Shown: positions 26,194 through 37,118, counted from the first letter of the stretch. The stretch is DNA of 64,000 nt from Paludibacteraceae bacterium (GCA_031292565.1 JARLGW010000001.1:310001-374000), one strand, 5' to 3'. Notes: generated by a model not told the origin, from the letters alone. Numbers and translations: made by a program.

Positions 26194-29100
26194 ATGAAAA
26201 GGAATTATACTATACTGTTACTATTTCTTCTTTTATGTAATATATATTCTTTTTCTCAAAAACAACCAAGTTTTAGAGGAGCTAACCTAACCATATCCAG
26301 CTTACAGAAAAGCTATTGTTCTACTGAAACCAATGTAGATATTGTACCCGACACGTGGGATCCGAAAACAACAGTAATAACTTGGGCTGTAACGTATGAT
26401 AATTATTCTAATCCAAATCAAACGTCATGGTACTCGATAACTGGAACCGGAAAATCTACCGTACTTCATTTTAATCCGAGTGCCGTGCCTGCAACATATC
26501 ATAATATTCCTATCGTTTTCACCTACACACAAAGTGACGGTATCGGTCCGCTTCAAACTACTTATGACTATACCCGTGTATATAAAACACCGTCAATATT
26601 TACTTTCGGAAAGGATACAACAGTATGTCCGGGGCAAACGGTAAATCTCAAATTAAGTGGTTCGGAAGACAGCATCAATTATATTTTATATAAGGACGGT
26701 TCCAAAACTGGTACTAAAATAGCAGGTAACGGATTGAGCCTAACCTTTACAGTTTCAGCCGCAGGTACCTATACCGTAAAAGCACAAAACAAATCGGATA
26801 GCCTATGTACTGAAGATATGACGGGTTCTGCCACCATAAGCCTTTACAGCATAAATACACCTACCATTACAGGCAGTTCAGATGTATGTATCGGATCCTC
26901 CAATGTAATTTACAGCACAGAAAGCGGACAATCTAATTATAGCTGGAGCATTTCCAGTGGCGGCATCATAACAAGTAGCACTACTAGCGACAAAATTGCA
27001 GTTACATGGTTCACACTAGGCAGTCAGAACATTACCGTTAACTATTCCAATAGCAATGGTTGTTCGGCCTCAACACCTACCACCTATAATGTAAATGTAC
27101 ATGCCCTCCCGGTTCCAACCATCACTGGGGCAACCTCCACTTGTAAAGGAACAACAGTTACATACAGAACAGAGCCGGGAATGTCAAACTACACCTGGAC
27201 GGTAGATGGTAAAATAATATCAGGCGCAACCGATTCGTTAGCCGTTCAATGGAATACAATAGGAAACAAGTCAATATCAGTTACCTATACCGACACTTAC
27301 GGATGTACGCCATCCACTCCTACATCAGAATCCATAACGGTAAACGACATCCCTACCCCAACCATAAGCGGTACTGCGGAGCTTTGCCAAGGCACATCGG
27401 GGGTTATTTATAGTACAGAAAGCGGACAAAGTGATTACACATGGACTATAATCGGGGGCACAATTACCTCTGGAGCAACTACAAATCAAGCAGTTGTAAC
27501 ATGGACCACCGAGGGAGCTCAAACCATAAGCGTTAATTATGCAAATGCCGCCGGGTGCCGTGCAATAACACCAACTGTTTATAATGTCACGGTACGTCCG
27601 TTGCCAACCCCAACCGTTTCAGGCAAAGATTCCGTCTGTTTGGGCGAAATAAATACCGTGTACACTACAGAACCGGGGCAAACTGATTATAGTTGGACTA
27701 TTACATCCGGCGGATCAATTATTTCGGGTGGCAATACAAATGCAATCACCGTGGATTGGAGTACTGCCGGAGTACAAACTCTTACCGTAACCTATAAAAA
27801 CAATTATGGATGTGTGCCTGCTTCGGCTACCAACTATAATGTAATTGTAAGTGCAAAACCTACCCCGACCATTACCGGATTGGACAGCATTTGTAACGGC
27901 AGCACAAATGTTACTTATACCACCGAAACAGGACAAAAAAATTACGGTTGGAATATATCTTCAGGAGGTAGCATTACATCAGGACAAGGAACTTACCAAA
28001 TAAATGTAACATGGAATACGGCAGGCAACCAAACCGTAAGCGTGAACTATACTAACGCATCCGGCTGCACGGCTACCGTGGCAACTACAAAAAACATTTA
28101 TGTAAAAACACTACCAATTCCAACCATATCGGGACCTAAATCATTTTGTATAGACACTACAGATATAAAAACATACACAACCGAGAGTGGACAATTTAAT
28201 TACACGTGGACAGTTTCCTCCAGTGGAACAATTCTCTCTGGTGCAAGCACCAATTCAATAACCGTAAAATGGGCTGCCACAGGAGCTCAAACCGTAAGCG
28301 TTAATTATACTGACCCTAAAGGATGTACCGCAGCCACACCAACCGTGTATAATATTGCAGTAAACCCCGTACCCACACCAACCATAAGCGGGATGAAATC
28401 CATTTGTCAAGGTACAAAAGGCGTAACTTATACCACAGAACCCGGACAATCAAACTATAGCTGGAACATCACCGGAGGTACCATTACCAATGGTGCAAAC
28501 ACAAACGTGGCAATTGTAACTTGGGATATAGCAGGCTTGCAAACTATCAGTGTTAATTACAGTAACGATTCAGGTTGTTATGCCCCCAAAGTAACTGTAG
28601 ATACCATCAACGTAATATCCGCCGCAACACCGGCCATAACAGGCACATCTAAAGTTTGTGTAGGTACAAGCGGTGTAACATATACCACGGAAACGGGCAT
28701 GAACAACTACACGTGGACTATTTCATCAGGAGGCACTATCACCAACGGAGCTACTACCAATGAAATAACCGTAACTTGGAATGCCGCCGGAACTCAAACT
28801 ATTTCAGTGGATTACCAAAACTCTCTCGGCTGTGCAGCCGTTACTCCGGCTACCGAAACCGTAACCGTTTATAGCATTCCTGTACCCGCAATATCCGGCT
28901 CAACTTCCGTGTGTAAAAATGCAACAAGCGTATATACTACGGATAGTGGAATGATTAGTTATACATGGACGGTAGTAGGCGGTACCATCATTAGTGGTGC
29001 AAACACCGATACAATTACCGTGAAATGGAATTCTCTTGGAAAACAGGTTCTGACCTTAAATTATGTAAATCAAGGAAATTGTACCGCGGCTACCCCAGCT

Positions 29101-31611
29101 TCCGATACCATAATGGTAAACGACCTACCCACACCAACCATTTCGGGCAACGACACGGTTTGTGCCAACGGAGGCAGTGTAATGTTCACCACCGAAAAAA
29201 ATCAATTCAATTACGTTTGGAGTATAACAGGTGGTGGAGTTATAAATTCAGGACAAGGTACTGATACCGTGAAAATTTCATGGAACACCGCCGGTAACAA
29301 AATTGTATCCGTGAATTATCAAAACAGTGCAGGTTGCTCAGCTGCAAGTGCAACAACTCACAATGTATATGCTAAAGCCTCACCAACCCCAACCATTAAT
29401 GGAACTCAACACGTTTGCGTTGGAACCACGGGCATAGCATACAAAACAGAAGCCGGATTCAATAACTATCAATGGACGGTTACCGGAGGTACCATTACCA
29501 GCGGATTAGGAACCGATTCGGTAAACGTGACCTGGACAATAGCCGGAAATCAATCTATAAGCGTAAACTATACAAACTCCAATTTATGTTCGGCCTCCAG
29601 CCCCACGGTGCATAATGTAGTGGTAGATTCCCTACCCGTTCCCACAATCACGGCTTCAAACGGAGGTTGTAACGCTACCACCACAACCTATACCACCGAT
29701 GCCGGAATGCTCAACTACGTGTGGACGGTATCAGGCGGATATAGTGCCATAAGTGGAAACGGAACCAACACACTCTTGGTTACATGGAACACCACCGGGG
29801 TTCAAACCGTAAGGGTAACCTATCAAACCACCATAGGATGTACACCTGCTACGCCAACCATAAAAACCGTTACGGTAATCAATAACCCTACCGTGAGCCT
29901 TTCGGCCAACGACACCTCTATCTGTAAAGGTGAAGTAGTAACCTTCAATGCAACGTCAGGATTAGCCAATTACGACTTTTACATAAATGGTTCAGCTATA
30001 AACACAAGTGCAACGCCAAGTTATTCAACCGCCAGTTTGAACAACAGCGATAAAATATACGTGATAGGCACAAACTCAAACGGCTGTATAGGTACCTCAA
30101 GCACAATCACCATGAATGTGTTCGACTACCCCGTGGCCACCCTCAAAGCCAGCCCCGATACAATCATAGTGGTAGGTACTAACGTTACCTTCACGGCAAG
30201 TGGAACAGGCAATTATCAATTCTATTTAAACGGTTCTATTGTTCAAAGCTACAGTTCAAACAATAAATTCAGTAGCTCAACATTAAATAATGGGAATATA
30301 ATTTCGGTAAAAGTAAAAAACAGCAACGGATGTACTGACTCTGCCAAGGTAAGAATGACCGTTTTAGATAGCATTACAAGAAGAACCATTCAGGATTCAA
30401 GCATTATCTATTGCACCGGAACCTATCCCAATGGAATTACCGTATTCATGAGCAACCCTCAAAGCGGCGTAAGTTACGAACTCATAAGGGTATCAGACAG
30501 CTATAGCTATGGCATCGGCACCGTGAGTGGCAGCTCTGTTGCATGGAACAATGTAAACAACACCTTCAACGGCACGCAAAAATATAAAGTAATTGGCTAT
30601 TACTCTATTCTACAAACATATATAGTAGAAATGACGAATAGAATAAACATTACCAAAGTGGCAATGCCAAATGCTTACAACATACTGCCAACTGATACCG
30701 TAAAAATGTGCAGCGGAGGAAACTCCGGGGCGGAAGTAAAATTATCAGGCTCAAGCGTGGGCGTAAGCTACTATTTGTACAAAAACGGAACTTATACCGG
30801 AACTGTAGTGAGCGGTACTGGCTCAGCTATTAGCTTTGGCAACATTAACGATGCCGGAAATTATACCATACGGGCAAAAAGCGATGTAGGAGGATGCGAA
30901 ACCCTTATGTCGGGCTCATCAATATTCGTGTTTGATATGAACTCTCCTACCTGTTATCCTTTTGAAGCGGTGCCCGACGAGTTATACTTATCAGCCGATG
31001 CCTCAAGCGGTAGCATACACGTATCAAATAATACATTGGGAGGAAATGATATTTTGAACGCTAGCATCGATAAAAACCTGCAATACACACTTATTACAAG
31101 TTGGACGGATTTAAAAGGAAAACACGCTGAAACAAATGGTACCGTTTCGTTCTCCGACAAAGATTATTTTACCTATACAAAACAAGATAATTACTATGGA
31201 AAAGATTCCGTAATTTATCAAATAACAAACTTAAATTATCCAACTAGAACAGATACAGCCATTATTCATATCTTTATAGGGAACAAGACTATCGACGATG
31301 GTATTACCATTTTAATACCCAACGCATTCTCCCCTAACGGCGATGGCAAAAATGATCGTTTTGTAATTGAAGGCATTGAAAATCAATTATCCTCCATACT
31401 AAAAGTATTCAACAGATGGGGTTCTCAAGTGTACCAATCAGGAGGTACAAGTTATCAGAACGACTGGGATGGAAACAGTAATAAAGGTGGAGTAACCATA
31501 GGTAAAGAATTACCAGTTGGTACCTACTTCTATGTATTCACCATTTCTTTTGATAAAGATGGAAATACGATAAATAAAAAATATAGCGGTTACATTGAAC
31601 TTAGACGATAG
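26194..31611 (+). CDS. Giant secreted adhesin-like protein, PKD-like repeats and type B T9SS sorting domain
   Basis: 1805 residues. The signal peptide is MKRNYTILLLFLLLCNIYSF. Residues about 226-1230 hold twelve PKD-like units of 80-86 residues, each opening like PTPTISG..VC.GT, then YTTE.GQ.NYTW and closing with VNY.N..GC. Each unit keeps a Cys near its start and another near its end. Two further Ig-like domains follow (about 1230-1400). The C-terminus from NAFSPNGDGKNDRF (about 1710) to GTYFYVFTISFDKDG is the type B (CHU_C, TIGR04131) sorting domain, so the protein is exported by the type IX system. It heads an operon-like row with PorP/SprF, a PorE-like protein and a SPOR protein. An adhesin or gliding role like SprB is inference. 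Confidence 0.92.
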   Translation: MKRNYTILLLFLLLCNIYSFSQKQPSFRGANLTISSLQKSYCSTETNVDIVPDTWDPKTTVITWAVTYDNYSNPNQTSWYSITGTGKSTVLHFNPSAVPATYHNIPIVFTYTQSDGIGPLQTTYDYTRVYKTPSIFTFGKDTTVCPGQTVNLKLSGSEDSINYILYKDGSKTGTKIAGNGLSLTFTVSAAGTYTVKAQNKSDSLCTEDMTGSATISLYSINTPTITGSSDVCIGSSNVIYSTESGQSNYSWSISSGGIITSSTTSDKIAVTWFTLGSQNITVNYSNSNGCSASTPTTYNVNVHALPVPTITGATSTCKGTTVTYRTEPGMSNYTWTVDGKIISGATDSLAVQWNTIGNKSISVTYTDTYGCTPSTPTSESITVNDIPTPTISGTAELCQGTSGVIYSTESGQSDYTWTIIGGTITSGATTNQAVVTWTTEGAQTISVNYANAAGCRAITPTVYNVTVRPLPTPTVSGKDSVCLGEINTVYTTEPGQTDYSWTITSGGSIISGGNTNAITVDWSTAGVQTLTVTYKNNYGCVPASATNYNVIVSAKPTPTITGLDSICNGSTNVTYTTETGQKNYGWNISSGGSITSGQGTYQINVTWNTAGNQTVSVNYTNASGCTATVATTKNIYVKTLPIPTISGPKSFCIDTTDIKTYTTESGQFNYTWTVSSSGTILSGASTNSITVKWAATGAQTVSVNYTDPKGCTAATPTVYNIAVNPVPTPTISGMKSICQGTKGVTYTTEPGQSNYSWNITGGTITNGANTNVAIVTWDIAGLQTISVNYSNDSGCYAPKVTVDTINVISAATPAITGTSKVCVGTSGVTYTTETGMNNYTWTISSGGTITNGATTNEITVTWNAAGTQTISVDYQNSLGCAAVTPATETVTVYSIPVPAISGSTSVCKNATSVYTTDSGMISYTWTVVGGTIISGANTDTITVKWNSLGKQVLTLNYVNQGNCTAATPASDTIMVNDLPTPTISGNDTVCANGGSVMFTTEKNQFNYVWSITGGGVINSGQGTDTVKISWNTAGNKIVSVNYQNSAGCSAASATTHNVYAKASPTPTINGTQHVCVGTTGIAYKTEAGFNNYQWTVTGGTITSGLGTDSVNVTWTIAGNQSISVNYTNSNLCSASSPTVHNVVVDSLPVPTITASNGGCNATTTTYTTDAGMLNYVWTVSGGYSAISGNGTNTLLVTWNTTGVQTVRVTYQTTIGCTPATPTIKTVTVINNPTVSLSANDTSICKGEVVTFNATSGLANYDFYINGSAINTSATPSYSTASLNNSDKIYVIGTNSNGCIGTSSTITMNVFDYPVATLKASPDTIIVVGTNVTFTASGTGNYQFYLNGSIVQSYSSNNKFSSSTLNNGNIISVKVKNSNGCTDSAKVRMTVLDSITRRTIQDSSIIYCTGTYPNGITVFMSNPQSGVSYELIRVSDSYSYGIGTVSGSSVAWNNVNNTFNGTQKYKVIGYYSILQTYIVEMTNRINITKVAMPNAYNILPTDTVKMCSGGNSGAEVKLSGSSVGVSYYLYKNGTYTGTVVSGTGSAISFGNINDAGNYTIRAKSDVGGCETLMSGSSIFVFDMNSPTCYPFEAVPDELYLSADASSGSIHVSNNTLGGNDILNASIDKNLQYTLITSWTDLKGKHAETNGTVSFSDKDYFTYTKQDNYYGKDSVIYQITNLNYPTRTDTAIIHIFIGNKTIDDGITILIPNAFSPNGDGKNDRFVIEGIENQLSSILKVFNRWGSQVYQSGGTSYQNDWDGNSNKGGVTIGKELPVGTYFYVFTISFDKDGNTINKKYSGYIELRR

Positions 31612-31683
31612 AAAAATAGTTACAAAATAAGTTCGGTATAAATAAATTCCCAGAAGGCTTGACAGAAAAAAGACGAAAATAGT

Positions 31684-32601
31684 ATGAAAAGAATATTGCC
31701 ACTTATAATATTTCTATTAACTACTATGCTATATGGGCAGAATCAACAGCAATACAATCATTTTATTGCCGACCAAGGCTTGTTGAACCCTGCCTATAAT
31801 GGAACACGCGATTTTGTGAGCGGAGTTCTCGTACTACGCAACCAATGGATTGGGCTCGAAGGTGCCCCAGTAACCCAAGCAATAAATGTACATTCCCCCA
31901 TCGGGTTTACTAATTTAGGAGCCGGCCTAAGCATAACCAATGAAAATATAGGCGCAAGCCACACCTTGAATTTTTACGGTGCGTTAGCCTATAGAATCTA
32001 TTTTCAAAGAGACCAAACGCTCTCCCTTGGACTTCAGCTAGGATTTAATTCTTTTTCAATGGATCAAAATAAAATTGTAAGCCTTGATAATACCGATCAA
32101 GCCCTTTACGGATCGTCAAACCTGGCACTAAACTCGGGCGTTGGAGCCTACTACTATACCCCGAAACTATTCGTGGGATTTTCCGTACCCGAATTTTTCA
32201 CCAATCAATATGACACAGGTATTGGAGCCTACAAAAATTCTTTAAGATTCAAGGACATACATTACTACCTATACGGAGGCTATGTGTTTGAAATAAACGA
32301 AAACTTAGCTATAAAACCAACGCTTCTCAACCGGGTTGTGTATGGATCTCCCTGGCAAACGGACATCACGGGTAGCTGCTTACTGTACCAAAAGCTATGG
32401 TTAGGCCTAACCTATAAATCATCAAAGGAATTAGTCTTCTTAACGGAATTTATCATCAATAATAAATTGACAGTCAGATATTCGTACGACTATCCGTTCA
32501 ACGCGTTAAATCAAGTGAAAAATGGAGGCTCGCACGAACTTGGGTTACAGTTCGACCTACCAATTCAACGTCCGGTATTACGGTCTATCAGATACTTTTA
32601 A
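31684..32601 (+). CDS. PorP/SprF family type IX secretion membrane protein
   Basis: 305 residues. A signal peptide (MKRILPLIIFLLTTMLYG) leads into the family opening QQYNHFIADQGLLNPAYNGT, followed by the beta-barrel strands of the PorP/SprF family (TIGR03519). Proteins of this family are outer-membrane partners that help a specific type B cargo leave or attach to the cell surface; SprF does this for SprB in Flavobacterium. It lies 72 bases after the giant adhesin gene and 21 before the PorE-like gene, so it is most likely dedicated to that adhesin. Confidence 0.93.
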   Translation: MKRILPLIIFLLTTMLYGQNQQQYNHFIADQGLLNPAYNGTRDFVSGVLVLRNQWIGLEGAPVTQAINVHSPIGFTNLGAGLSITNENIGASHTLNFYGALAYRIYFQRDQTLSLGLQLGFNSFSMDQNKIVSLDNTDQALYGSSNLALNSGVGAYYYTPKLFVGFSVPEFFTNQYDTGIGAYKNSLRFKDIHYYLYGGYVFEINENLAIKPTLLNRVVYGSPWQTDITGSCLLYQKLWLGLTYKSSKELVFLTEFIINNKLTVRYSYDYPFNALNQVKNGGSHELGLQFDLPIQRPVLRSIRYF

Positions 32602-32622
32602 AAAAAACACAGCATAAATGGT

Positions 32623-35382
32623 ATGAAAACTTACAAAATTATATTAATACTACTTCTATTCTCAGCCCTATCCTTAGCTAAAAATTTTTTAGACCAGGCC
32701 GACATGTATTATCAAAAAGGAGATTATTTTTTAGCCCTCCAAAATTATCAATCATACCATCCGCGAAAAGAAGACGAATATAAAATTAAGCTAAAAATAG
32801 CTCGCTGTTATTACAACCTCAACAAAATGGACGAGGCTTACAAAACATACTACGATTACTCCGACAGCTTGCAAGACATGGACATCTACATGTACGCGAC
32901 TGCTTTAAACAAAATAGGAAACTACAAGGAAGCTATAAAATGGTACTATAATGTACCTAAAACCATAGCCGATTCACTCAACATAAAAGAAAAAATAAAT
33001 TCATGCCGATGGTCGACAAAAGCCGATTCCACCATCCCCATTGAATTGAAAGCAACCCGCCTTGCCGATTTAGGTCAATCATTTGGAATTCAATACTACA
33101 AAAACGGTGTTGTATTCTCCTATCCCGAAGGCGGAAAAAATCCAAACAAAGTAGATAACCACGGTATGGATTTTCAAGCCCTATTCTACTCCGATATAAA
33201 AGACAATCAAATACTACCCACGCAAAAAAAATTCTCGTCGAATCTCGTTTTTCCATACCACGTGGGAGCCATTTCGTTTGCCAACAATTATGCTAAAATT
33301 TTTTACACCCGCACTATCCTGTTGAAACACAACAAAAGTGTATTAAAAATATATTCGGCGGAATACGATAAAAAAGCCAACGAATGGAAAAACGAAACCG
33401 AACTTCCTTTTAATAGCGATTCATACAGTTGCGCACATCCGGCAGTTTCGCCCGACAACAGATATCTCTATTTTGCCTCTGACATGCCTGGTGGATTAGG
33501 TGGAAAAGATATTTACAAGGTAAAAATATTAGCCCACAACAAGTACGGCAAAGCCACCAATCTAGGTGAACCGATTAATACCCCCGGAGATGAAATGTTT
33601 CCATTTATAAGCCTGGACAATACACTGTATTTTTCATCCAACGGGCATGTAGGCTTCGGCGGTCTTGATGTATTTAGATCCAAACCGATAAACGACGGAT
33701 GGGGCTCGGTGGAAAATATGATGCAACCCATCAACTCTTCTTTCGATGATTTTGCTTATATTATTAACCCCAATGATAAAAAGACCGGCTTCGTATCGTC
33801 CGACCGGGAAAATAAAACAGATATTATTTACTCCATCAACCTAGCTAAAAAACCTCCGCTCAAACTTTCATCAGTTATTGAAAATGCAACAGAAGGATTC
33901 CCCGTTGAAAACGGAAAAATTTCGTTGGTTGATGTAAACACAGGAAATGAAATAGGGCAAACAACTTCCGACAAATACGGAGCTTTTCAAATTCCGATAC
34001 CGAACCAGTTTCGGGATAATAATCAACCGCTTAGCATAAACATAACGCAACCCGACTACGAACCGAGAGTAATAAATATCCCTGCATCCAAAATTCAGGA
34101 CATTAACACACGAAGAATACCTCTTGAACCCAAACATCAATATTTTGCCGAATCTTTTTCGTCAAATATAGTGGATATATACGACGGATCAGTTATTGCC
34201 GGACAAACCGTTATCCTTAAAGACAAGAAAACTAACGATTTAATAGGGCAAGCCGTAAGTGGTACCTCCGGCGATTTTGAAATATCAATTCCTGCTAAAT
34301 ACCAAAAAAGTACACAGGAATTTAAAGTAAAAATACCTCAAACCAAAGGTTACAAGGAAGACTCCCTAACACTGTCGATAGCCGAATTGGATTATATCAA
34401 GAAAAAAGGAATTGAACTCAAACCAAGCAATCGGCCTTTGCCCGCCACGTTTACATCCAAGTTAATATCAGATGCCGATAATTTACCTATCGCCAACGCA
34501 ACAATTATGCTCAAAGATGTAAAAACCGGGGAAACCGTGGGGAAAGCAACCACCGGGAAAGATGGTTCGTTCAACATCCCAATCGCGGCAAAATACAAAA
34601 AAGAAAACAACGTATTTGAAATAGAAACTAAATCAAACCCCAACTACGTGGATCGGAAAATAACAACCGCCATCTACAATTTGGACAAAATGAAAGAAGA
34701 AGGCATCCGTTTAAAAGACAAAGAAGACAAAACATTAAAAATAGCATCCACGCTTACAACTACCTACAATGGCTACCCTATAACCAAAGCATCCATTAGA
34801 GTGACCGATGCCCAAACAGGTACAGTACTAGGCGAAACAACATCCAAAGATGACGGTTCGTTCGAACTAAACATTTCGGACATATACAAAGGCGGAAAAG
34901 AATTTGTTATTGAAATAAAAAAAGGAACCGAATTTCAGCTTAAAAAAATGGTCAGCTCCGCCGAAGATGTAGATAACATCCGTAGAGACGGTATTCCTCT
35001 TACCCCCATTTTCAACAACGATGTTTTGAACGACATTAATAAACTGTCTATCCCTCACGACCGTAAAGTGATAACGGCCAAAGGCTATGATGCGCTGGAT
35101 AAACTGGCCTATCTTTTAAAACAAAACCCGGATATTATAATCAAACTAAACGGACAAACTGACATACGAGGTGAACGAATAGAAAACCTCAACCTTTCTC
35201 AGCAAATGGCTGAAACCGCCAAACAATACCTTGTTTCCAAAGGTATCCCTGCATCCAACATTATTGCAAGAGGCTATGGCGACCGCTATTTAATAAACAA
35301 GTGTCACAGAGGTGTTGAATGTAGTTTAACAGAGCATATAGTAAACAACAGAATAGAAGTTGTTGTGTGGCACTCAAAATAA
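32623..35382 (+). CDS. PorE-like TPR / PD40 propeller / OmpA peptidoglycan-anchor protein
   Basis: 919 residues. The order is signal peptide, TPR region (about 22-115), a PD40 beta-propeller (about 150-405, with HPAVSPDNRYLYFASDMPGG and LGGKDIYKV), four carboxypeptidase-regulatory-like beta domains (about 415-800) and a C-terminal OmpA domain. The OmpA domain has NGQTDIRGERIENLNLSQ and the ending VNNRIEVVVW. This matches PorE of Porphyromonas and the proteins beside PorP/SprF genes, which tie T9SS components to peptidoglycan from the periplasm. Four beta domains rather than one make it longer than PorE. It probably anchors the PorP/SprF partner encoded just before it. Confidence 0.9.
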   Translation: MKTYKIILILLLFSALSLAKNFLDQADMYYQKGDYFLALQNYQSYHPRKEDEYKIKLKIARCYYNLNKMDEAYKTYYDYSDSLQDMDIYMYATALNKIGNYKEAIKWYYNVPKTIADSLNIKEKINSCRWSTKADSTIPIELKATRLADLGQSFGIQYYKNGVVFSYPEGGKNPNKVDNHGMDFQALFYSDIKDNQILPTQKKFSSNLVFPYHVGAISFANNYAKIFYTRTILLKHNKSVLKIYSAEYDKKANEWKNETELPFNSDSYSCAHPAVSPDNRYLYFASDMPGGLGGKDIYKVKILAHNKYGKATNLGEPINTPGDEMFPFISLDNTLYFSSNGHVGFGGLDVFRSKPINDGWGSVENMMQPINSSFDDFAYIINPNDKKTGFVSSDRENKTDIIYSINLAKKPPLKLSSVIENATEGFPVENGKISLVDVNTGNEIGQTTSDKYGAFQIPIPNQFRDNNQPLSINITQPDYEPRVINIPASKIQDINTRRIPLEPKHQYFAESFSSNIVDIYDGSVIAGQTVILKDKKTNDLIGQAVSGTSGDFEISIPAKYQKSTQEFKVKIPQTKGYKEDSLTLSIAELDYIKKKGIELKPSNRPLPATFTSKLISDADNLPIANATIMLKDVKTGETVGKATTGKDGSFNIPIAAKYKKENNVFEIETKSNPNYVDRKITTAIYNLDKMKEEGIRLKDKEDKTLKIASTLTTTYNGYPITKASIRVTDAQTGTVLGETTSKDDGSFELNISDIYKGGKEFVIEIKKGTEFQLKKMVSSAEDVDNIRRDGIPLTPIFNNDVLNDINKLSIPHDRKVITAKGYDALDKLAYLLKQNPDIIIKLNGQTDIRGERIENLNLSQQMAETAKQYLVSKGIPASNIIARGYGDRYLINKCHRGVECSLTEHIVNNRIEVVVWHSK

Positions 35383-35579
35383 ACAACCAGTAAAAATAAA
35401 CTTACAGAATCCATTCCATCAGTGAATAATTTCATCGATGGAATGGAATATAAACTTATAAGAGTTACGTTCTCCTATTTTGTATTCCTACCTTTAAGGA
35501 ATAAAACGGGAAAAACATATAACTAATTTGTTCTTAAAGTGTTATATAATATATAGATAAACATTAATAATTGATTGCA

Positions 35580-37118
35580 ATGAAAAAACTCAGTATTATT
35601 ATACTTCTATTGCTAGTGGTAGGCAATATGAATCCGGCCAATAAGCAAAAAGAGCCTGCAAACAACAGAACTACAAAAAAGATTATTGTTGCCGGTAAGG
35701 CCACCGCACCCTATTATGCGATACAAATACTTGCATTAAAAGAACCTCCACGCGATGCAGGCTTTTTTCAAAATATAGAATCGGCACGCGAATTTTCGTG
35801 CAAGGACGGCTTTAAACGCTACGTGGTAGGCAAATACAACACCGAAGAAGAAGCAGCCACTAACCTAGCCAGAATTAAAGCACTAAGCCCCAAATACCAA
35901 CGAGCCTACGTGGTAAATACCGAAAATTATGACATTGAATCGTCTGCATTTAGCAATACTCCCACTACCCTGGCTGTAAACACTAAAAAAGAAGCAAGCA
36001 AAACCAATAGAAAAAGAACAAGCAAGAAGATTATCCCCGTGGATAAACTAATCGCACCCTATTTTTCCATTCAAGTGCTTGCCCTTAAAGAAGCACCTCA
36101 AGATGCCAATTTCTTCGAGCATATTGATGCCGCTCGCGAAGTATCATGTGCCGATGGATTCAAACGGTATTTAGTAGGCCAATACGAAACCAAAGAAGAT
36201 GCCGAAGCTAAACTACCCGACATACGAAATATAGGCCTAAAATATAAAAACGCGTTCGTGATAAATACACAAAACATGCAAATAGAAGCGTCAGCCTTTA
36301 CCCGCAACTATCAGGAGGAAGAGAAAATACAGGAAAAAGCCAGTAAACCACAGCAACCCGTAACTAAACCGGTAGCCCCTCCAGTAGCTGTTAAAACAAA
36401 ACTAAAAAAAGAAACACCACCCCCTACGTCTAAAATAAAAGAGGCCGACACCACTCAAGTAAATATTGATGAAAACAATCCGATACGAACAAGTAAAAAG
36501 ATTATGCCCGTGGATAAAGCCTCCAAGCCATACTACACCGTTCAGATTCTGGCATTGAAAGAAGCACCCAAAGACCCTAACTTCTTCGACGACATAGAGA
36601 TCTGCCGCGAATTTTCCTGCACCGACGGCTACAAAAGATATACCGTGGGGCAATACGAAACAGCCGAATTAGCGGCCAAAGCCATTCCGAGAATAAAAGC
36701 TCTAAGCCCAAAATATGAAAAAGCATTTGTAGCAAACACGGAAACTTACAACATTGCCCTGAGTGAATTTAGAAGTAATTATAATACCAATACTCAACCA
36801 GCAAAAGAAGAAACCCAAACGGTAAAAAATACCGATTCCACCGATAAAGTAGCCGAATCGGCAGCGTTGGAACCCATAGATCCAAATAAAACATACACCA
36901 TTCAAATCACCGCATCTCGTTATCCGTTCTACACCAGCGAGCTAAAAGGGTTTACTGACGTGTACGAATTCTTTATGCCCGACAAAATATATAGATATTG
37001 CGAGGGTAAATACAAAGGATCGGAAATAGAGGCCGAGCTAAAAAGAATAATAAAACTAGGCTACAACGAAGCATTTTATGTAGAATGGGATAAATATGCT
37101 CCTTATAAGATTGAATAG
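35580..37118 (+). CDS. Protein of four SPOR-like repeats
   Basis: 512 residues from ATG 35580; a TTG at 35571 would add three. A signal peptide is followed by three close repeats (about 38-130, 150-240 and 310-400). Each opens with KKI(I/M)PVDK..PYY..Q, then LALKEAP and a conserved SC.DG.KRY.VG.Y. A weaker fourth unit (YTIQITASRYPFY ... YRYCEGKYKG) ends the protein. Length, strand order and the terminal Q.LAL resemble SPOR domains, which bind denuded peptidoglycan. Linkers between units are Lys/Pro/Thr-rich. It follows the PorE-like gene and may add a wall anchor to the same module. Confidence 0.75.
   Translation: MKKLSIIILLLLVVGNMNPANKQKEPANNRTTKKIIVAGKATAPYYAIQILALKEPPRDAGFFQNIESAREFSCKDGFKRYVVGKYNTEEEAATNLARIKALSPKYQRAYVVNTENYDIESSAFSNTPTTLAVNTKKEASKTNRKRTSKKIIPVDKLIAPYFSIQVLALKEAPQDANFFEHIDAAREVSCADGFKRYLVGQYETKEDAEAKLPDIRNIGLKYKNAFVINTQNMQIEASAFTRNYQEEEKIQEKASKPQQPVTKPVAPPVAVKTKLKKETPPPTSKIKEADTTQVNIDENNPIRTSKKIMPVDKASKPYYTVQILALKEAPKDPNFFDDIEICREFSCTDGYKRYTVGQYETAELAAKAIPRIKALSPKYEKAFVANTETYNIALSEFRSNYNTNTQPAKEETQTVKNTDSTDKVAESAALEPIDPNKTYTIQITASRYPFYTSELKGFTDVYEFFMPDKIYRYCEGKYKGSEIEAELKRIIKLGYNEAFYVEWDKYAPYKIE

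Noticed and set aside
26872-29880. Regular repeats at about 250-base spacing, first considered as a CRISPR-like or satellite array
   Set aside because: They are in frame with a long protein, differ at many third positions and encode PKD-like domains.
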